DNA of 64,000 bases from contig JASHNU010000080.1 in assembly GCA_030041475.1 (NCBI GenBank), positions 1 through 64,000 of the forward strand. The letters run 5' to 3'. Source of the stretch: Candidatus Sulfotelmatobacter sp. (lineage in GTDB: Bacteria; Acidobacteriota; Terriglobia; Terriglobales; Acidobacteriaceae). The stretch's first letter is position 1; every line of letters starts with the position of its first letter. Positions 46,703 through 56,233 of the stretch are shown one piece after another. The notes below the pieces were generated by a model. It was not told the origin of the DNA. It made no database searches and saw only the letters and a program-made list of their open reading frames with translations. The translations under genes were made by a program, and so were the position numbers.

Positions 46703-47158
46703 CTACCGGCTGGAAAACTCGATCTTACCTTCGGTCTCGGTGGGCACTCCATTGCAGGTTGCGGGCCGGTAGCGCCATGTGCGAACGGTCTGCAGCACGC
46801 GGCGATCGCGAGCAAGGCCCGCGCTCTCAAGAATCAACGGGCTATGCACGCGGCCATCCGTACCGATGATGAAACTGACCTTCACTTTCTTGCCCAGCCC
46901 GGCGGGAGTGAAGAGGGGATCGGGAGTGGTGAGAGCCTCGGGCGGCTGAACGTCTTCGCAATCGGGGAGAGCGCTGAGGTGAGGCACCGCAACAAACTCA
47001 GCCGCGCGCGCCAGCGTGGCTGTAATTTGGGGTGGGCGCTGCTGCAACAGCGCTGAACGCGAAGAAGGCACAGCCGTCGTCGACGCAAAGCCGACGGCAC
47101 AGACAGACTCCAGCAGGATCGGCAGCCAGATGCGACGAGGCCAGATGCTGCGAAGCAT
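46703..47158 (-). CDS. Small TonB C-terminal domain protein
   Basis: 151 aa from the ATG at 47158, which has AAGGA about 8 bases upstream; a TTG seven codons earlier is the alternative. A hydrophobic N-terminal segment (about 8-30) anchors or exports a TonB-C-like domain (about 75-150; KKVKVSFIIGTDGRVHSPLILESAG and VRTWRYRPATCNGVPT). It lacks a long Pro-rich spacer, so it may not span the periplasm as classical TonB does. It is 82 bases upstream of the zinc-ribbon gene. Confidence 0.7.
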   Translation of the reverse strand: MLRSIWPRRIWLPILLESVCAVGFASTTAVPSSRSALLQQRPPQITATLARAAEFVAVPHLSALPDCEDVQPPEALTTPDPLFTPAGLGKKVKVSFIIGTDGRVHSPLILESAGLARDRRVLQTVRTWRYRPATCNGVPTETEGKIEFSSR

Positions 47159-47372
47159 ATCTCGTTCCTTCTCTCCCAAGCGACCGAGGCACCGGCTGTG
47201 ACGTATTCCCGAGAGACAGGCAAATATCGGACCACCCTCGGAGCCGAAAATGTATCACATTTGCAACGAGTTGCCGACCGAGAATGAGGCGCTGGACCCG
47301 GCGTATGTGAAACCGGTTGCACAAGCAGCGCGGTCTCTTGCGGCTCAACAAATCCGGGGCGCGATCGTTTTG

Positions 47373-48239
47373 TTATGTGGTGGAGCGCATCAGAGTCAGC
47401 AGCGTGATTTCCGGCGGGCAGTTGAAGCGCACCGGAATTCGGAGGGTCCCCAGGCCGGCGTTGGTGTAGAGCGTGAGCGGGCCGACCGTATACAAACCCT
47501 GTATGTACTTTCGCCCCAGCTCGGGCAGGTAGAGAGGGCCAACCAACGGAATCCGGACCTGGCCCCCGTGGGTGTGCCCGGAGAGTTGCAGGTCAATGGG
47601 ATGGCGCGACACGTAATCAGCGTAGTCGGGCTCGTGTGCCAGAAGAATCGTGGCTTCGTCGCTTGGGATGCCGTGCAGCGTCGTGCCAAGGTCGGAGGCG
47701 TGGCCCAAGACATCGTTAACGCCCGCGAGCCAGAAGCGGGATCCGTTTTGCTCGATGGCCACCGATTGGTTGAGCAGGACGCGAATTCCACGCGCCTGCA
47801 GTGCTCCGATAACGAGGCGCGGGGCGGTAGAGACGTCGTGATTACCGAGAACGGCCCAGAGCCCATGTGGTGCCTGCATCTGCCGCAGTAGCTCGGAGCA
47901 AGGCTCGGCGACCGCGGCATCTTTTTCGCGGTTGTAAGGCACGAGCGACAGCGAAACAAAATCTCCGGCCAGCGCAATGAGATCAGGGCGCAGATCGTTG
48001 ATCATGCCGATGGCGGCATGCAAAGGGTGGACGGAGAAGTGAGCATTGTAGTGGAAGTCGCTCAAAAGCGCGATCGTGAAACCGTTGAGGCGTTCGGGCC
48101 AGCGGCGCAAGGCAATGTGCTGGCGCACGATGCGCGGGTGGTTCGGCTCCAGCAGGATCGAGTCGGCAGCCAGAGCGGCGGCCCCGGCAGTTGCCGCGAG
48201 ACCGATAAATCTGCGTCTGGTGATGGGAAGAAAAGCCAA
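47373..48239 (-). CDS. Tat-exported calcineurin-like metallophosphoesterase
   Basis: 288 aa from a TTG at 48239, which places the twin-arginine motif TRRRFIGLA near the N-terminus; a GTG at 48329 gives a 318-aa form. The binuclear metal motifs are all present: LSDFHYN (DxH), LAGDF, GNHD, a later His in LLAHEPD and GHTHGG. It resembles the YkuE/YaeI-type exported phosphoesterases. The longer start is only 11 bases after the TonB-dependent receptor's stop, so the two probably share a transcript. Confidence 0.85.
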   Translation of the reverse strand: MAFLPITRRRFIGLAATAGAAALAADSILLEPNHPRIVRQHIALRRWPERLNGFTIALLSDFHYNAHFSVHPLHAAIGMINDLRPDLIALAGDFVSLSLVPYNREKDAAVAEPCSELLRQMQAPHGLWAVLGNHDVSTAPRLVIGALQARGIRVLLNQSVAIEQNGSRFWLAGVNDVLGHASDLGTTLHGIPSDEATILLAHEPDYADYVSRHPIDLQLSGHTHGGQVRIPLVGPLYLPELGRKYIQGLYTVGPLTLYTNAGLGTLRIPVRFNCPPEITLLTLMRSTT

Positions 48240-48340
48240 TCGGTTCGGAATCCTTACACGACTTGGGATGGTGAGATGAACCCTGCCATCCCAGAATAAC
48301 CTGAGTGCGCGGATCAGGGGATATCGCACGCGATCCCCGA

Positions 48341-51244
48341 TCAGAAGCTGAACGTAGCGATCAGATCGAGGCGGCGATTCGCCGCCGTGCTCGGCGAATA
48401 CGGTCCTCCCAGCAGCGCGTTGGAAACGTCAAAGAGGTGCGAGCTGAGGACGGCATTTGGGTTGGCGACGTTGACGTTGTTGAACACGTTCCGCACGCTG
48501 ACGCCGAGGGAGAGGTTGTAACGGCGATCGGAACTGGAGGAAAACGACATGCCTCCTCCACCGCCACCGAAGAGCGGGCCACGCGGGCCACCGCCGCCAG
48601 CCGTGCGGCCACCACCACCGCCGGGACCCCCTCCCTGGCCTTGGCCAGCTGGAGCCTTCGTGCTGGGGCCGAGACCGAACGTCTTGGTGAGGCGCACATT
48701 CATGACGAAATGTCCGGGGCCCGTGCCGTAATTGATGGGAATCGTCGACTGCCCGGGACACGGCGTGGCGTTGAAGGCACCGAGAGGCGTTGAGTAGATC
48801 GTGGCTGTGCTGCAGGTAGCCCCAGCGGCGAACGCTGGACGATCGTTGTACTGATTATCGCCATTCAGGTCATAGGGCGAAGTGATGTTGAAGGGAGAGC
48901 CGGAGCTGACGATCATGAATGGGCTCAGGCGAATCAGGTAGGGCAGCGCAAAGCTGCCGCCAAAGAACAGGCGGTTTCTGACGTCGAATGAGGCGCGGCC
49001 CCAATCCTGGCTCAGGTTGTAGGAGTTCGAGGGAAAGCTCGAGACACCGGACGTGTCGCTGTTGGCGAAGTTGAGCACGTAGTAGCCGAACACTTGTACC
49101 TTGGACGCGAACCTGACATTCGAAATCAGCATGAGCTGATTCTGCTTGAAATTCGCTTCGGAGACGTAGCGGTAGAGATTGCTCGCGGGAATCGGACAGC
49201 TCGGATAGCAAGGCGTTCCCGGAAACGGGGCCTCGGCGTTGATGGTGACGAACTGATCGAAGCCGCGCGAGTTCAAATAGTTGACCGTCAGGGTCGCAGA
49301 TTTGGCGATCTGCCGCTCGACGCTGAGTGCGCTCTGCACGGTGTAGGGCGCATGCAGCCTGGGGCCGATCTGATATGTGGTGGATGCGCTCGAGCTGGCC
49401 GTGCCACAGCTCGAGATGGGAACGGTCAAAGGCTGGTCGAGACCCGGGTAGCAGGCGGGGTTGCTGATGACGAACTCTTGCTGCGTGACGCCGTTCAGGC
49501 GTTGCGCCTGCAGAATCTGCCCGAGCTGAAAGCGGTCATAAAAGATGCCCGATCCGCCGCGGATCACCACAAGGGGGGGTGCGCTGCGGCCATGCACGCC
49601 CCAGGCGAAGCCCAAGCGCGGGGCCCAGTCGTTGTGGTCGTGAATCACGTTCTGCGCTTCGAAGCGCATGCCAAAGCTCAGCGTGACGTTGGGCTTCACG
49701 CGCCAGTCATCCTGGAAATAGGGTTCGGCGTCGAAATAGGTGACCTGGGCATTGGGCGAGCCGGTAGTGATGGCCAGCTGCGTGGGCTGCGGGGTTGCAG
49801 CCTGGAACGCAGCCAGCGTGGGGAACGTGAACGTGCCGTTGAATCCACTGGTGGAATAGTTCGTGTCCTCGGTGCCGCGAACACGTGCGCCGAACTTCAT
49901 GGTGTGGTTGCCGGAAATGACCGACGTGTAATTCTGGATTTCGTAGGCGTTCTGCTGGTCGTTCAGATCGCCAGCGCCTGACCCACCGCCAATGAAGTTG
50001 CCGACTACGTTCGTGGCAGGATTGATATCGGCCGGATTCTGGATGGTGCCGTCGCGAAGGTACTGGAAACGGGTCTCGTTGACGACCCTCGTGCCGAAGA
50101 CCTGGGTGTCGCTGATCTGCACCGTGTCCTCTGTGGATTTCGAGTTGTAGGCCTGACTGGCCAGATAAAGCTGATTGGCGGGTGCAGCGGAAAACGAAGG
50201 ACCGCCACCGCCGCCACCGCCGGCCACGCCCAGGTTGCCGGTTGACGTATCGCGGTAGTACTGGTAGCGCACGGTCAGCGTGTTGTTTTTCGTGATGGCC
50301 CAATCCAAGCGCGGAGCAAGGTTGGTGCGCTGCTCGGGGCTGGGGAGGGATGAGATGAGTGGCGCCCCCGTCGTCGGATCGACCGCGTTAATGGCGGAAA
50401 CATCGGCGGTATCGCGGCGCTGGAAACTGAGGAAGAACGAGGAACTCTTGTTGATGGGACCGCCGACGCTTCCGTTGAACAAAGTGGAGTGGTAAGGCGG
50501 CACGCCAGCAACAAAAGGATTGGGCGAATTGAAAAGGGAGTCGTTGCCATCGGCCAGTAGCTGTCCGTGCAGTTTGTCGGTACCGGGCTTGGTGAAGATT
50601 TCGATGCGGCCGTAGCCCAGCTTGTCATATTCGGAAGAAAACGGATTCTGATTGATGCGGATTTCGCGGATCGACGACTTGGGAGGAAGCTGGCCGGCGG
50701 TGAAGCCGTCAATGTACATCTGGCCGCCGTTGGGGCCGGCGGAAGGTCCGGCGAGAGCTTCCAGATCGGACTGCAATTCGTCGGGATCGTCGGGCAGAGC
50801 TTCCAGTTCCTTGCCGGAAATGGTGATGGCCCCGGCGTTGTTCGAAGGATTGACGTCAACCGTCGGCGCGGTGTCGGAGACTTGCACTTTCTGCGTCTGC
50901 ACCTCGATCGACATGGAGACGTTGAGGCGCAGTGGCTGATCGGCGATCGCGATGTTGTCGTTCTCGTAGAGAACAAATCCTTCCGCAACGACCGTCAGCG
51001 AGTACTTCCCTGCCGGAAGCGACTTGAACTCATAGAAACCCTGATTGTTGGTCTGAGCGGTGAGCGGGGATCCCGTCTGCGGTGTGAGAGCCGCTGTCGC
51101 GCTCGTGATGGCAGCTCCCGAAGGATCGGTGACTTGCCCGCGAAGAGCACCCGTGGGAACTGGCGCAGTTTGAGCGAATGCCACGGCCGTGCTCAGTAAA
51201 AGTATGAGTCCGAAAGAAATACGCATGGAGTAATAAGCCTTCAT
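48341..51244 (-). CDS. TonB-dependent receptor with carboxypeptidase-regulatory-like domain
   Basis: 967 aa; ATG at 51244, with a second in-frame ATG at 51226. A signal peptide ends AVAFAQ, then a carboxypeptidase-regulatory-like domain (about 30-115; GALRGQVTDPSGAAI...GFYEFKSLPAGKYSLTV) leads into a plug-like region and a long outer-membrane barrel with a C-terminal aromatic (ATFSF). A strikingly Gly-rich stretch (about residues 866-900) lies near the C-terminus, probably a loop. The substrate is unknown; polymer uptake would fit the secretome island but is not shown. Confidence 0.88.
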   Translation of the reverse strand: MKAYYSMRISFGLILLLSTAVAFAQTAPVPTGALRGQVTDPSGAAITSATAALTPQTGSPLTAQTNNQGFYEFKSLPAGKYSLTVVAEGFVLYENDNIAIADQPLRLNVSMSIEVQTQKVQVSDTAPTVDVNPSNNAGAITISGKELEALPDDPDELQSDLEALAGPSAGPNGGQMYIDGFTAGQLPPKSSIREIRINQNPFSSEYDKLGYGRIEIFTKPGTDKLHGQLLADGNDSLFNSPNPFVAGVPPYHSTLFNGSVGGPINKSSSFFLSFQRRDTADVSAINAVDPTTGAPLISSLPSPEQRTNLAPRLDWAITKNNTLTVRYQYYRDTSTGNLGVAGGGGGGGPSFSAAPANQLYLASQAYNSKSTEDTVQISDTQVFGTRVVNETRFQYLRDGTIQNPADINPATNVVGNFIGGGSGAGDLNDQQNAYEIQNYTSVISGNHTMKFGARVRGTEDTNYSTSGFNGTFTFPTLAAFQAATPQPTQLAITTGSPNAQVTYFDAEPYFQDDWRVKPNVTLSFGMRFEAQNVIHDHNDWAPRLGFAWGVHGRSAPPLVVIRGGSGIFYDRFQLGQILQAQRLNGVTQQEFVISNPACYPGLDQPLTVPISSCGTASSSASTTYQIGPRLHAPYTVQSALSVERQIAKSATLTVNYLNSRGFDQFVTINAEAPFPGTPCYPSCPIPASNLYRYVSEANFKQNQLMLISNVRFASKVQVFGYYVLNFANSDTSGVSSFPSNSYNLSQDWGRASFDVRNRLFFGGSFALPYLIRLSPFMIVSSGSPFNITSPYDLNGDNQYNDRPAFAAGATCSTATIYSTPLGAFNATPCPGQSTIPINYGTGPGHFVMNVRLTKTFGLGPSTKAPAGQGQGGGPGGGGGRTAGGGGPRGPLFGGGGGGMSFSSSSDRRYNLSLGVSVRNVFNNVNVANPNAVLSSHLFDVSNALLGGPYSPSTAANRRLDLIATFSF

Positions 51245-51307
51245 TCCTTCAATTCCATTTCTTATGAATTCAAATTAAGGAGATCCTTGGCGCACATCGT
51301 TAGACGG

Positions 51308-52534
51308 TCACTGATTCCCCGTGTCACCGTTGGGGGCGCCTCCCAGGCTCCAGGGCGCGAGCGTCATAGCATTGGGAGCCGCTTCAAGAATTGGTTCGAC
51401 GCCGCTGTAGAGTTTGACGACGGTGCCGCCAGAGGTGAGCATGCCTTCGGTCGCTAGGATGGCAAGCGCATCTCCCTTATGCAGTTCAGCCAGCTTGACG
51501 GTGGGAGCAGAGTCGAGCATGCGCTGAAGTCCGCTGCCCCCGGGGCGCATTGCGCCTGCTCCGCCTGACACGCCGGACTGGCCGCCAGTAGCGGCACCGG
51601 TCTGACCGCCGGGCGGATTGCTTCGCGGGGATGCTGATGCAGATGCATCGACGGCGCCACCTTGCTTGGCCCGTTTCAGGATGAAAGCCATGCGTTGCGC
51701 CATGTCGGCCGGGATCTGATGCAGCTGCGAATCAGAAGTCACCTTGAGTAGCACGCTTTTCTTGCTCAGCACATCCTGAACGGTGATGGTGTTGGCGCTT
51801 GCGTCCACCGATTTGACAGTGCCTTCGACGTAAGGAAACGTGCCGGTAACGATTTCTGCGGCGGTGAAGTCGTTGCCGTCGGGGCTGCGGTCCCCGCGAG
51901 CGCGGAGTTGGTCGTTGACGTGGATCGCCTGCAAGGTGCTGGGTTGGGCAGCTTCAAAACTGGCGGAATCAGGCGCGTAGCGCCGAATCACCGTGCTGCT
52001 GCTGATATGAACCGTGACGAGTTTCCTGTCACCCACGAGGCTCGGGATCGAAATGGTCACCGCGCCCGTGGAAGCGTCCACCGCGCTGACCAGGCCTCCG
52101 ATGCCGCGCTTCTGCCAGTCCTGGCGAATCTGATCGCTGACGGCAGCGACGGCAGAACGCGTGATCACGATGATTTCGAGGGCCTGAATCGATTTGCCGT
52201 CGTCGGAGCCGGGGCCGCGGGCGCGGATCGTGTCGCCGACTTGCAGGTCCTGCAGGGCGAGTGGGGTGGCGGTTTTGACATCCGTGGACCCGGGCTGGAG
52301 GCGCAGTATGCGAGCGTTGGGCTGCACCGCGACGGCGACTTCAGGCCCCGACGTTGGCGTCAAAGTAAGGGCATTCCCGTTGATGCTTTTGATGGTGCCG
52401 ATGCTCTTGGCAATCGTGCTCTGGCCCGCCGCCTGAGGTATGGCCGAAGTCCTACCGACCGCAGATGGGAAGCCGACAGCAGTTATGAGTGCGAAAAGCC
52501 TCGTTAAAGACAAAACTGATTTGCGTACGTTCAT
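51308..52534 (-). CDS. Secreted DUF5666-like repeat protein
   Basis: 408 aa. An N-terminal signal peptide (about 1-30) precedes three OB-like repeats (from about 43, 144 and 230), each with the pattern GTIKSINGNALTLTPTSG...NARILR and LQVGDTIRARG. A Gly/Ser/Pro-rich segment (about 290-345) and a last small block follow. The repeats match the DUF5666 style seen in acidobacterial exported proteins; function is unknown. It is 63 bases upstream of the TonB-dependent receptor and on the same strand, so may be co-transcribed. Confidence 0.7.
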   Translation of the reverse strand: MNVRKSVLSLTRLFALITAVGFPSAVGRTSAIPQAAGQSTIAKSIGTIKSINGNALTLTPTSGPEVAVAVQPNARILRLQPGSTDVKTATPLALQDLQVGDTIRARGPGSDDGKSIQALEIIVITRSAVAAVSDQIRQDWQKRGIGGLVSAVDASTGAVTISIPSLVGDRKLVTVHISSSTVIRRYAPDSASFEAAQPSTLQAIHVNDQLRARGDRSPDGNDFTAAEIVTGTFPYVEGTVKSVDASANTITVQDVLSKKSVLLKVTSDSQLHQIPADMAQRMAFILKRAKQGGAVDASASASPRSNPPGGQTGAATGGQSGVSGGAGAMRPGGSGLQRMLDSAPTVKLAELHKGDALAILATEGMLTSGGTVVKLYSGVEPILEAAPNAMTLAPWSLGGAPNGDTGNQ

Positions 52535-52770
52535 AACCTTCCATCTTTAGTTTAAATGCTTCATGCGGCGGAACTGCGTGATTTACAAAGTTTTACCCAA
52601 TCAGCATGAAGCGCTTCTGAAGAAAACGCTGACTGTCACGGGCGACGAAGGCGGGCGGTCATCCAGAGTGGCAATAGACGGGGCCCGAGCGCGGCAGTTA
52701 CGATTTTTCTTAATCGGCGCGTGGAACGTTTTGGCCAGCGAAATCTTGGCAGTCGTAACTCTGGCAATCA

Positions 52771-53469
52771 ATGAGTGTCTTCATCCCGCGTGGTTTTCTG
52801 TGCTGGGTCCTGGTAGCGGTTCTACCGTCTTCCTTGCTGGGCCAAGCTCCGTCCCAAACTTCCGCGGTCCCGTCGGCCGTTCTGCATACGCAGGGCGGTG
52901 TGTGGGTGAATGAATATGAGGCGCACGATTCATCCTCCATTTTCTCCGGCGATCTGATCGAGACTAAACCCGGGTTTTCTGCCACGTTGACACTAGATGG
53001 AACCGAGGTTCAGATTCAGCCGCAGTCGGTACTGAAGTTTCAGGTAGACTTCCTCGAGTTGGACCATGGCAGCGTTGCGGTAGGAACTTCAAAGGCTTTC
53101 AGGGTAAAAGTAAATTGCCTCACCGTGATTCCCGTCGTGAATGAATGGACGCAGTACGAAGTGACCGATGTAAGCGGCACCGTGCAGGTGGCGGCGCGCA
53201 AACTGGACGTTAACGTTCGGCGCGAAGGCGGTAAGGCCAAGCCGACGCTGGAATCTACCGTCGAGCAAAAAGCCAGCGTAAAGGAAGGACAACAGGCCAG
53301 CTACGGTGAGTCGGAAACCTGCGGAGCACCGGAACGGCCGACCAGCCCGGGCAACGGAGTAAACCCCAAGTGGATCGAGATCGGCGGAGGGGTGGGTACG
53401 GGCATTCTGCTGTGCCTTGTCGTGTTTTGCCACGGCAGCAAAACTCCGGTCAGTCCAGACTCGCCTTAA
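52771..53469 (+). CDS. FecR-like domain protein
   Basis: 232 aa. A signal peptide (about 1-25) is followed by a FecR-type beta-helical block (about 35-125; TQGGVWVNEYEAHDSSSIFSGDLIETKPG and LKFQVDFLELDHGSVAV) and a C-terminal transmembrane segment (about 200-220; GGGVGTGILLCLVVFCHG). No ECF sigma factor is adjacent, so a classical FecIR role is unlikely. It is divergent from the DUF5666-like gene, and its ATG has no clear ribosome site. Confidence 0.68.
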   Translation: MSVFIPRGFLCWVLVAVLPSSLLGQAPSQTSAVPSAVLHTQGGVWVNEYEAHDSSSIFSGDLIETKPGFSATLTLDGTEVQIQPQSVLKFQVDFLELDHGSVAVGTSKAFRVKVNCLTVIPVVNEWTQYEVTDVSGTVQVAARKLDVNVRREGGKAKPTLESTVEQKASVKEGQQASYGESETCGAPERPTSPGNGVNPKWIEIGGGVGTGILLCLVVFCHGSKTPVSPDSP

Positions 53470-53511
53470 TGCCGCTCGTTCCCCCGAAAATTTTCTTTTC
53501 TCTCGAATCTT

Positions 53512-54720
53512 CTACAGAATTCGTTCGTGCGTATAGCCGGCGGAGACGAGCGCCGCGAGCAGTTCGGCAATGTGATCGGGACCGCGGGTTTCCATAGTGA
53601 TGTCAATGGCGGTGTCGCCGAGATTCACGCCGTGGTAGGCACGGTCGTAGGCGGTCTCGACGATGTTGGCCCGATGCTCGGCCAGGATTCCAGTCAGGCG
53701 ATGCAGTGCGCCGGGATAGTCGGGCAGATGGACGCGCAAGCGAACCAGGCGACCGTCTTTCAGCAGCCCGCGTTCGATGATGCGGGCGAGCAACGTGACA
53801 TCGATATTGCCGCCGCAAACCAGCACGGCAACTCGTTTGCCGCTGAGCGGGAGTTTGCGGTTTAAGACTGCAGCCAAAGCCGCGGCGCCCGCACCTTCGG
53901 CCAGGGTTTTTTCGCGTTCCAACAAAAGAAGAATCGCGTTGGCGATTTCTTCCTCTTCAACGGTCGCAATGCCATCCACGTATTTTTGAACCAGCGGAAA
54001 AGTGCGATCACCGGCGCGGCGTACGGCGATACCATCGGCGATCGTCTTGGCCGAGTCAAGCGTGATCGGCTTGCCTTCCGCGATGGCGGCTTTCATGGAG
54101 GGAATTTTCGCAGGCTGCACGCCGAAGACTTTCACCGCAGGATTGGTTTCCTTCACGGCGCAGGCGATCCCGCCGATCAGACCTCCGCCGCCAATGGGAA
54201 CGACGATGGCTTCGATGTCGGGATTCTGTTCGAGAATCTCCAGGCCGAGAGTTCCCTGCCCCGCAATGACCGCGGCGTCGTCAAAGGCGTGGATGAGTGT
54301 GAGGCGGTCCTGCTGCGCGACCTGGAGCGCTTTCTCAAAGGCTTCGTCGTAATTGGCGCCGTGCAGGATCACGTCGGCGCCGTAGGAGCGAGTGGAGGAA
54401 ACTTTGGTCAGCGGCGTTGGCAGGGGCATGTAGATGCGGGCCTTGATGCCGTGTTTGCCCGCGTGATAAGCGACTCCCTGCGCGTGGTTTCCTGCGGAGG
54501 CGGCGATGACGCCGCGGGCGCGCTCGTCGGCGGTAAGACTGAGGAGTTTGTTCAGAGCGCCACGCTCCTTGAATGCGCCGGTGCGCTGCTGATTGTCGAG
54601 CTTGAGGAAGATGGAATTGTGGGTGAGGCCGGAAAAAGTCTCCGAGTGCGTGCAGGGCGAGACGCGAATGTCGCCGCGGATGCGGGCTAGCGCGGTCTGG
54701 ATGTCGGAAAGCTGGATCAT
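53512..54720 (-). CDS. ilvA: Threonine ammonia-lyase with C-terminal ACT domain
   Basis: 402 aa. It deaminates threonine to 2-oxobutyrate, the entry to isoleucine synthesis or threonine catabolism. The PLP Lys is in TGAFKERGA (about residue 51); ASAGNHAQGVA and the phosphate-binding GGGGLIGG are present. A single ACT domain (about 327-400; RLRVHLPDYPGALHRLTGIL) ends the protein, as in the ~400-aa class rather than the E. coli IlvA with two regulatory domains. The symbol is by family; tdcB is the alternative. Confidence 0.92.
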   Translation of the reverse strand: MIQLSDIQTALARIRGDIRVSPCTHSETFSGLTHNSIFLKLDNQQRTGAFKERGALNKLLSLTADERARGVIAASAGNHAQGVAYHAGKHGIKARIYMPLPTPLTKVSSTRSYGADVILHGANYDEAFEKALQVAQQDRLTLIHAFDDAAVIAGQGTLGLEILEQNPDIEAIVVPIGGGGLIGGIACAVKETNPAVKVFGVQPAKIPSMKAAIAEGKPITLDSAKTIADGIAVRRAGDRTFPLVQKYVDGIATVEEEEIANAILLLLEREKTLAEGAGAAALAAVLNRKLPLSGKRVAVLVCGGNIDVTLLARIIERGLLKDGRLVRLRVHLPDYPGALHRLTGILAEHRANIVETAYDRAYHGVNLGDTAIDITMETRGPDHIAELLAALVSAGYTHERIL

Positions 54721-54775
54721 GGATAAGGATTAATCTTACATGCACGGCAGGGGCTAACCGCCGACGGTCTTCCTG

Positions 54776-56233
54776 TCACGAGGCGAATGGCCGCACATCC
54801 GAGAGCGCCGAAACGGGCCGCTCCGTGGGCTTTGCGAGATAAGCGTTGACCCCAGCGGCGGCTTTGCGGCCTTCGGCGATAGCCCACACCACCAGCGATT
54901 GACCACGGCGCATATCGCCGGCAGCGAAAACTCCCGGGATCGATGACATGTAGTTCTCGTCGGTGGCGACGTTGCCGCGATGGTCGAGTTGAACACCGAG
55001 TTGCTCGATCATGCCGCCGCGCACAGGACCAAGGAAGCCCATCGCGATCAAGACGAGGTCAGCCGGCAGGGTGAACTCAGTGCCGGGAATCGGCTCGAAT
55101 CTTGGCGGAGGGCCAACGCGCACGGCGTGCAGTTGGGAGACACGGCCTTCGGAATCACCGGTGAATTTTGTGGTGGCGATGCTCCAGTCGCGAACGCCTC
55201 CTTCTTCGTGCGCCGCTTCGGTACGCAGTTGCAATGGCCAGAGTGGCCACGGCGTGAGCGGTGAGCGCTCCTCGGGCGGCTTGGGCATGATCTCGAACTG
55301 ATGCACGGAGAGCGGTCTCTGGCGATGACAGGTGCCGAGGCAGTCGGCCCCGGTGTCGCCCCCGCCGATGATGACTACGCGCTTGCCGGTCGCGAGAATT
55401 TCGGCGGCGGGATCGACAGTATCGCCAAGGCAGCGCTTGTTCTGCTGCGGCAGAAACTCCATGGCGAAGTGAATGCCCTTGAGTTCTCGTCCGGGAACGC
55501 TGAGATCGCGAGGATGCTCGGCCCCGCCGGCGAGAACGATGGCGTCGAAGTCGCGACGCAGAGTCTCGACAGGAACGTTCTTCCCGACTTCTGCGTTGGT
55601 GACGAATTTCACGGCTTCGGCCGACATCTGCTCGAGACGGCGGTCGATGATGTGCTTCTCCAGTTTGAAATGCGGGATGCCATAGCGCAACAGTCCACCG
55701 ATGCGGTCGTTTTTCTCATACACCCGAACCTCGTGGCCGCTGCGGCAGAGTTGCTGCGCGGCGGCGAGTCCGGCCGGACCCGAACCGACGACGGCCACTT
55801 TTTTCCCGGTGCGATGTTTAGGCGGCTCTGGAGCGATCCAGCCTTCGAGAAATCCGCGCTCAACGATGTTTTTCTCGTTCTGCTTGATCGTGACCGACGG
55901 CTGGTTGATGCCGAGCACGCACGAGGCCTCGCAGGGCGCGGGGCAGACTCGGCCGGTGAATTCAGGAAAATTGTTGGTGGCGTGCAACTGGCGGACGGCG
56001 TCTTTCCAACGGCCGCGAAAAACGAGGTCGTTCCAGTCAGGGATGAGGTTGTTGACGGGGCATCCGGTCTGGCAGAAAGGGACGCCGCAATCCATGCAGC
56101 GCGCACCCTGTTTGCGCAGTTTGTCTTCGGGCAAATCCTGATAGATTTCGAACCAGTCATTGACGCGCTCGGCCACGGCGCGCCGCGGGGCCAGTTCGCG
56201 TGAGTAGTCGATGAAGCCGGTGGTCTTACCCAT
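54776..56233 (-). CDS. gltD: Glutamate synthase small subunit
   Basis: 485 aa from the ATG at 56233 ([10 protein letters not shown]); the start overlaps the gltB stop by 8 bases, so translation is probably coupled. It passes electrons from NADPH to the large subunit. The N-terminal Cys cluster [15 protein letters not shown] binds Fe-S clusters, [16 protein letters not shown] is the FAD motif and [14 protein letters not shown] the NADPH motif. The length is normal for the family. Confidence 0.95.
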   Translation of the reverse strand: MGKTTGFIDYSRELAPRRAVAERVNDWFEIYQDLPEDKLRKQGARCMDCGVPFCQTGCPVNNLIPDWNDLVFRGRWKDAVRQLHATNNFPEFTGRVCPAPCEASCVLGINQPSVTIKQNEKNIVERGFLEGWIAPEPPKHRTGKKVAVVGSGPAGLAAAQQLCRSGHEVRVYEKNDRIGGLLRYGIPHFKLEKHIIDRRLEQMSAEAVKFVTNAEVGKNVPVETLRRDFDAIVLAGGAEHPRDLSVPGRELKGIHFAMEFLPQQNKRCLGDTVDPAAEILATGKRVVIIGGGDTGADCLGTCHRQRPLSVHQFEIMPKPPEERSPLTPWPLWPLQLRTEAAHEEGGVRDWSIATTKFTGDSEGRVSQLHAVRVGPPPRFEPIPGTEFTLPADLVLIAMGFLGPVRGGMIEQLGVQLDHRGNVATDENYMSSIPGVFAAGDMRRGQSLVVWAIAEGRKAAAGVNAYLAKPTERPVSALSDVRPFAS

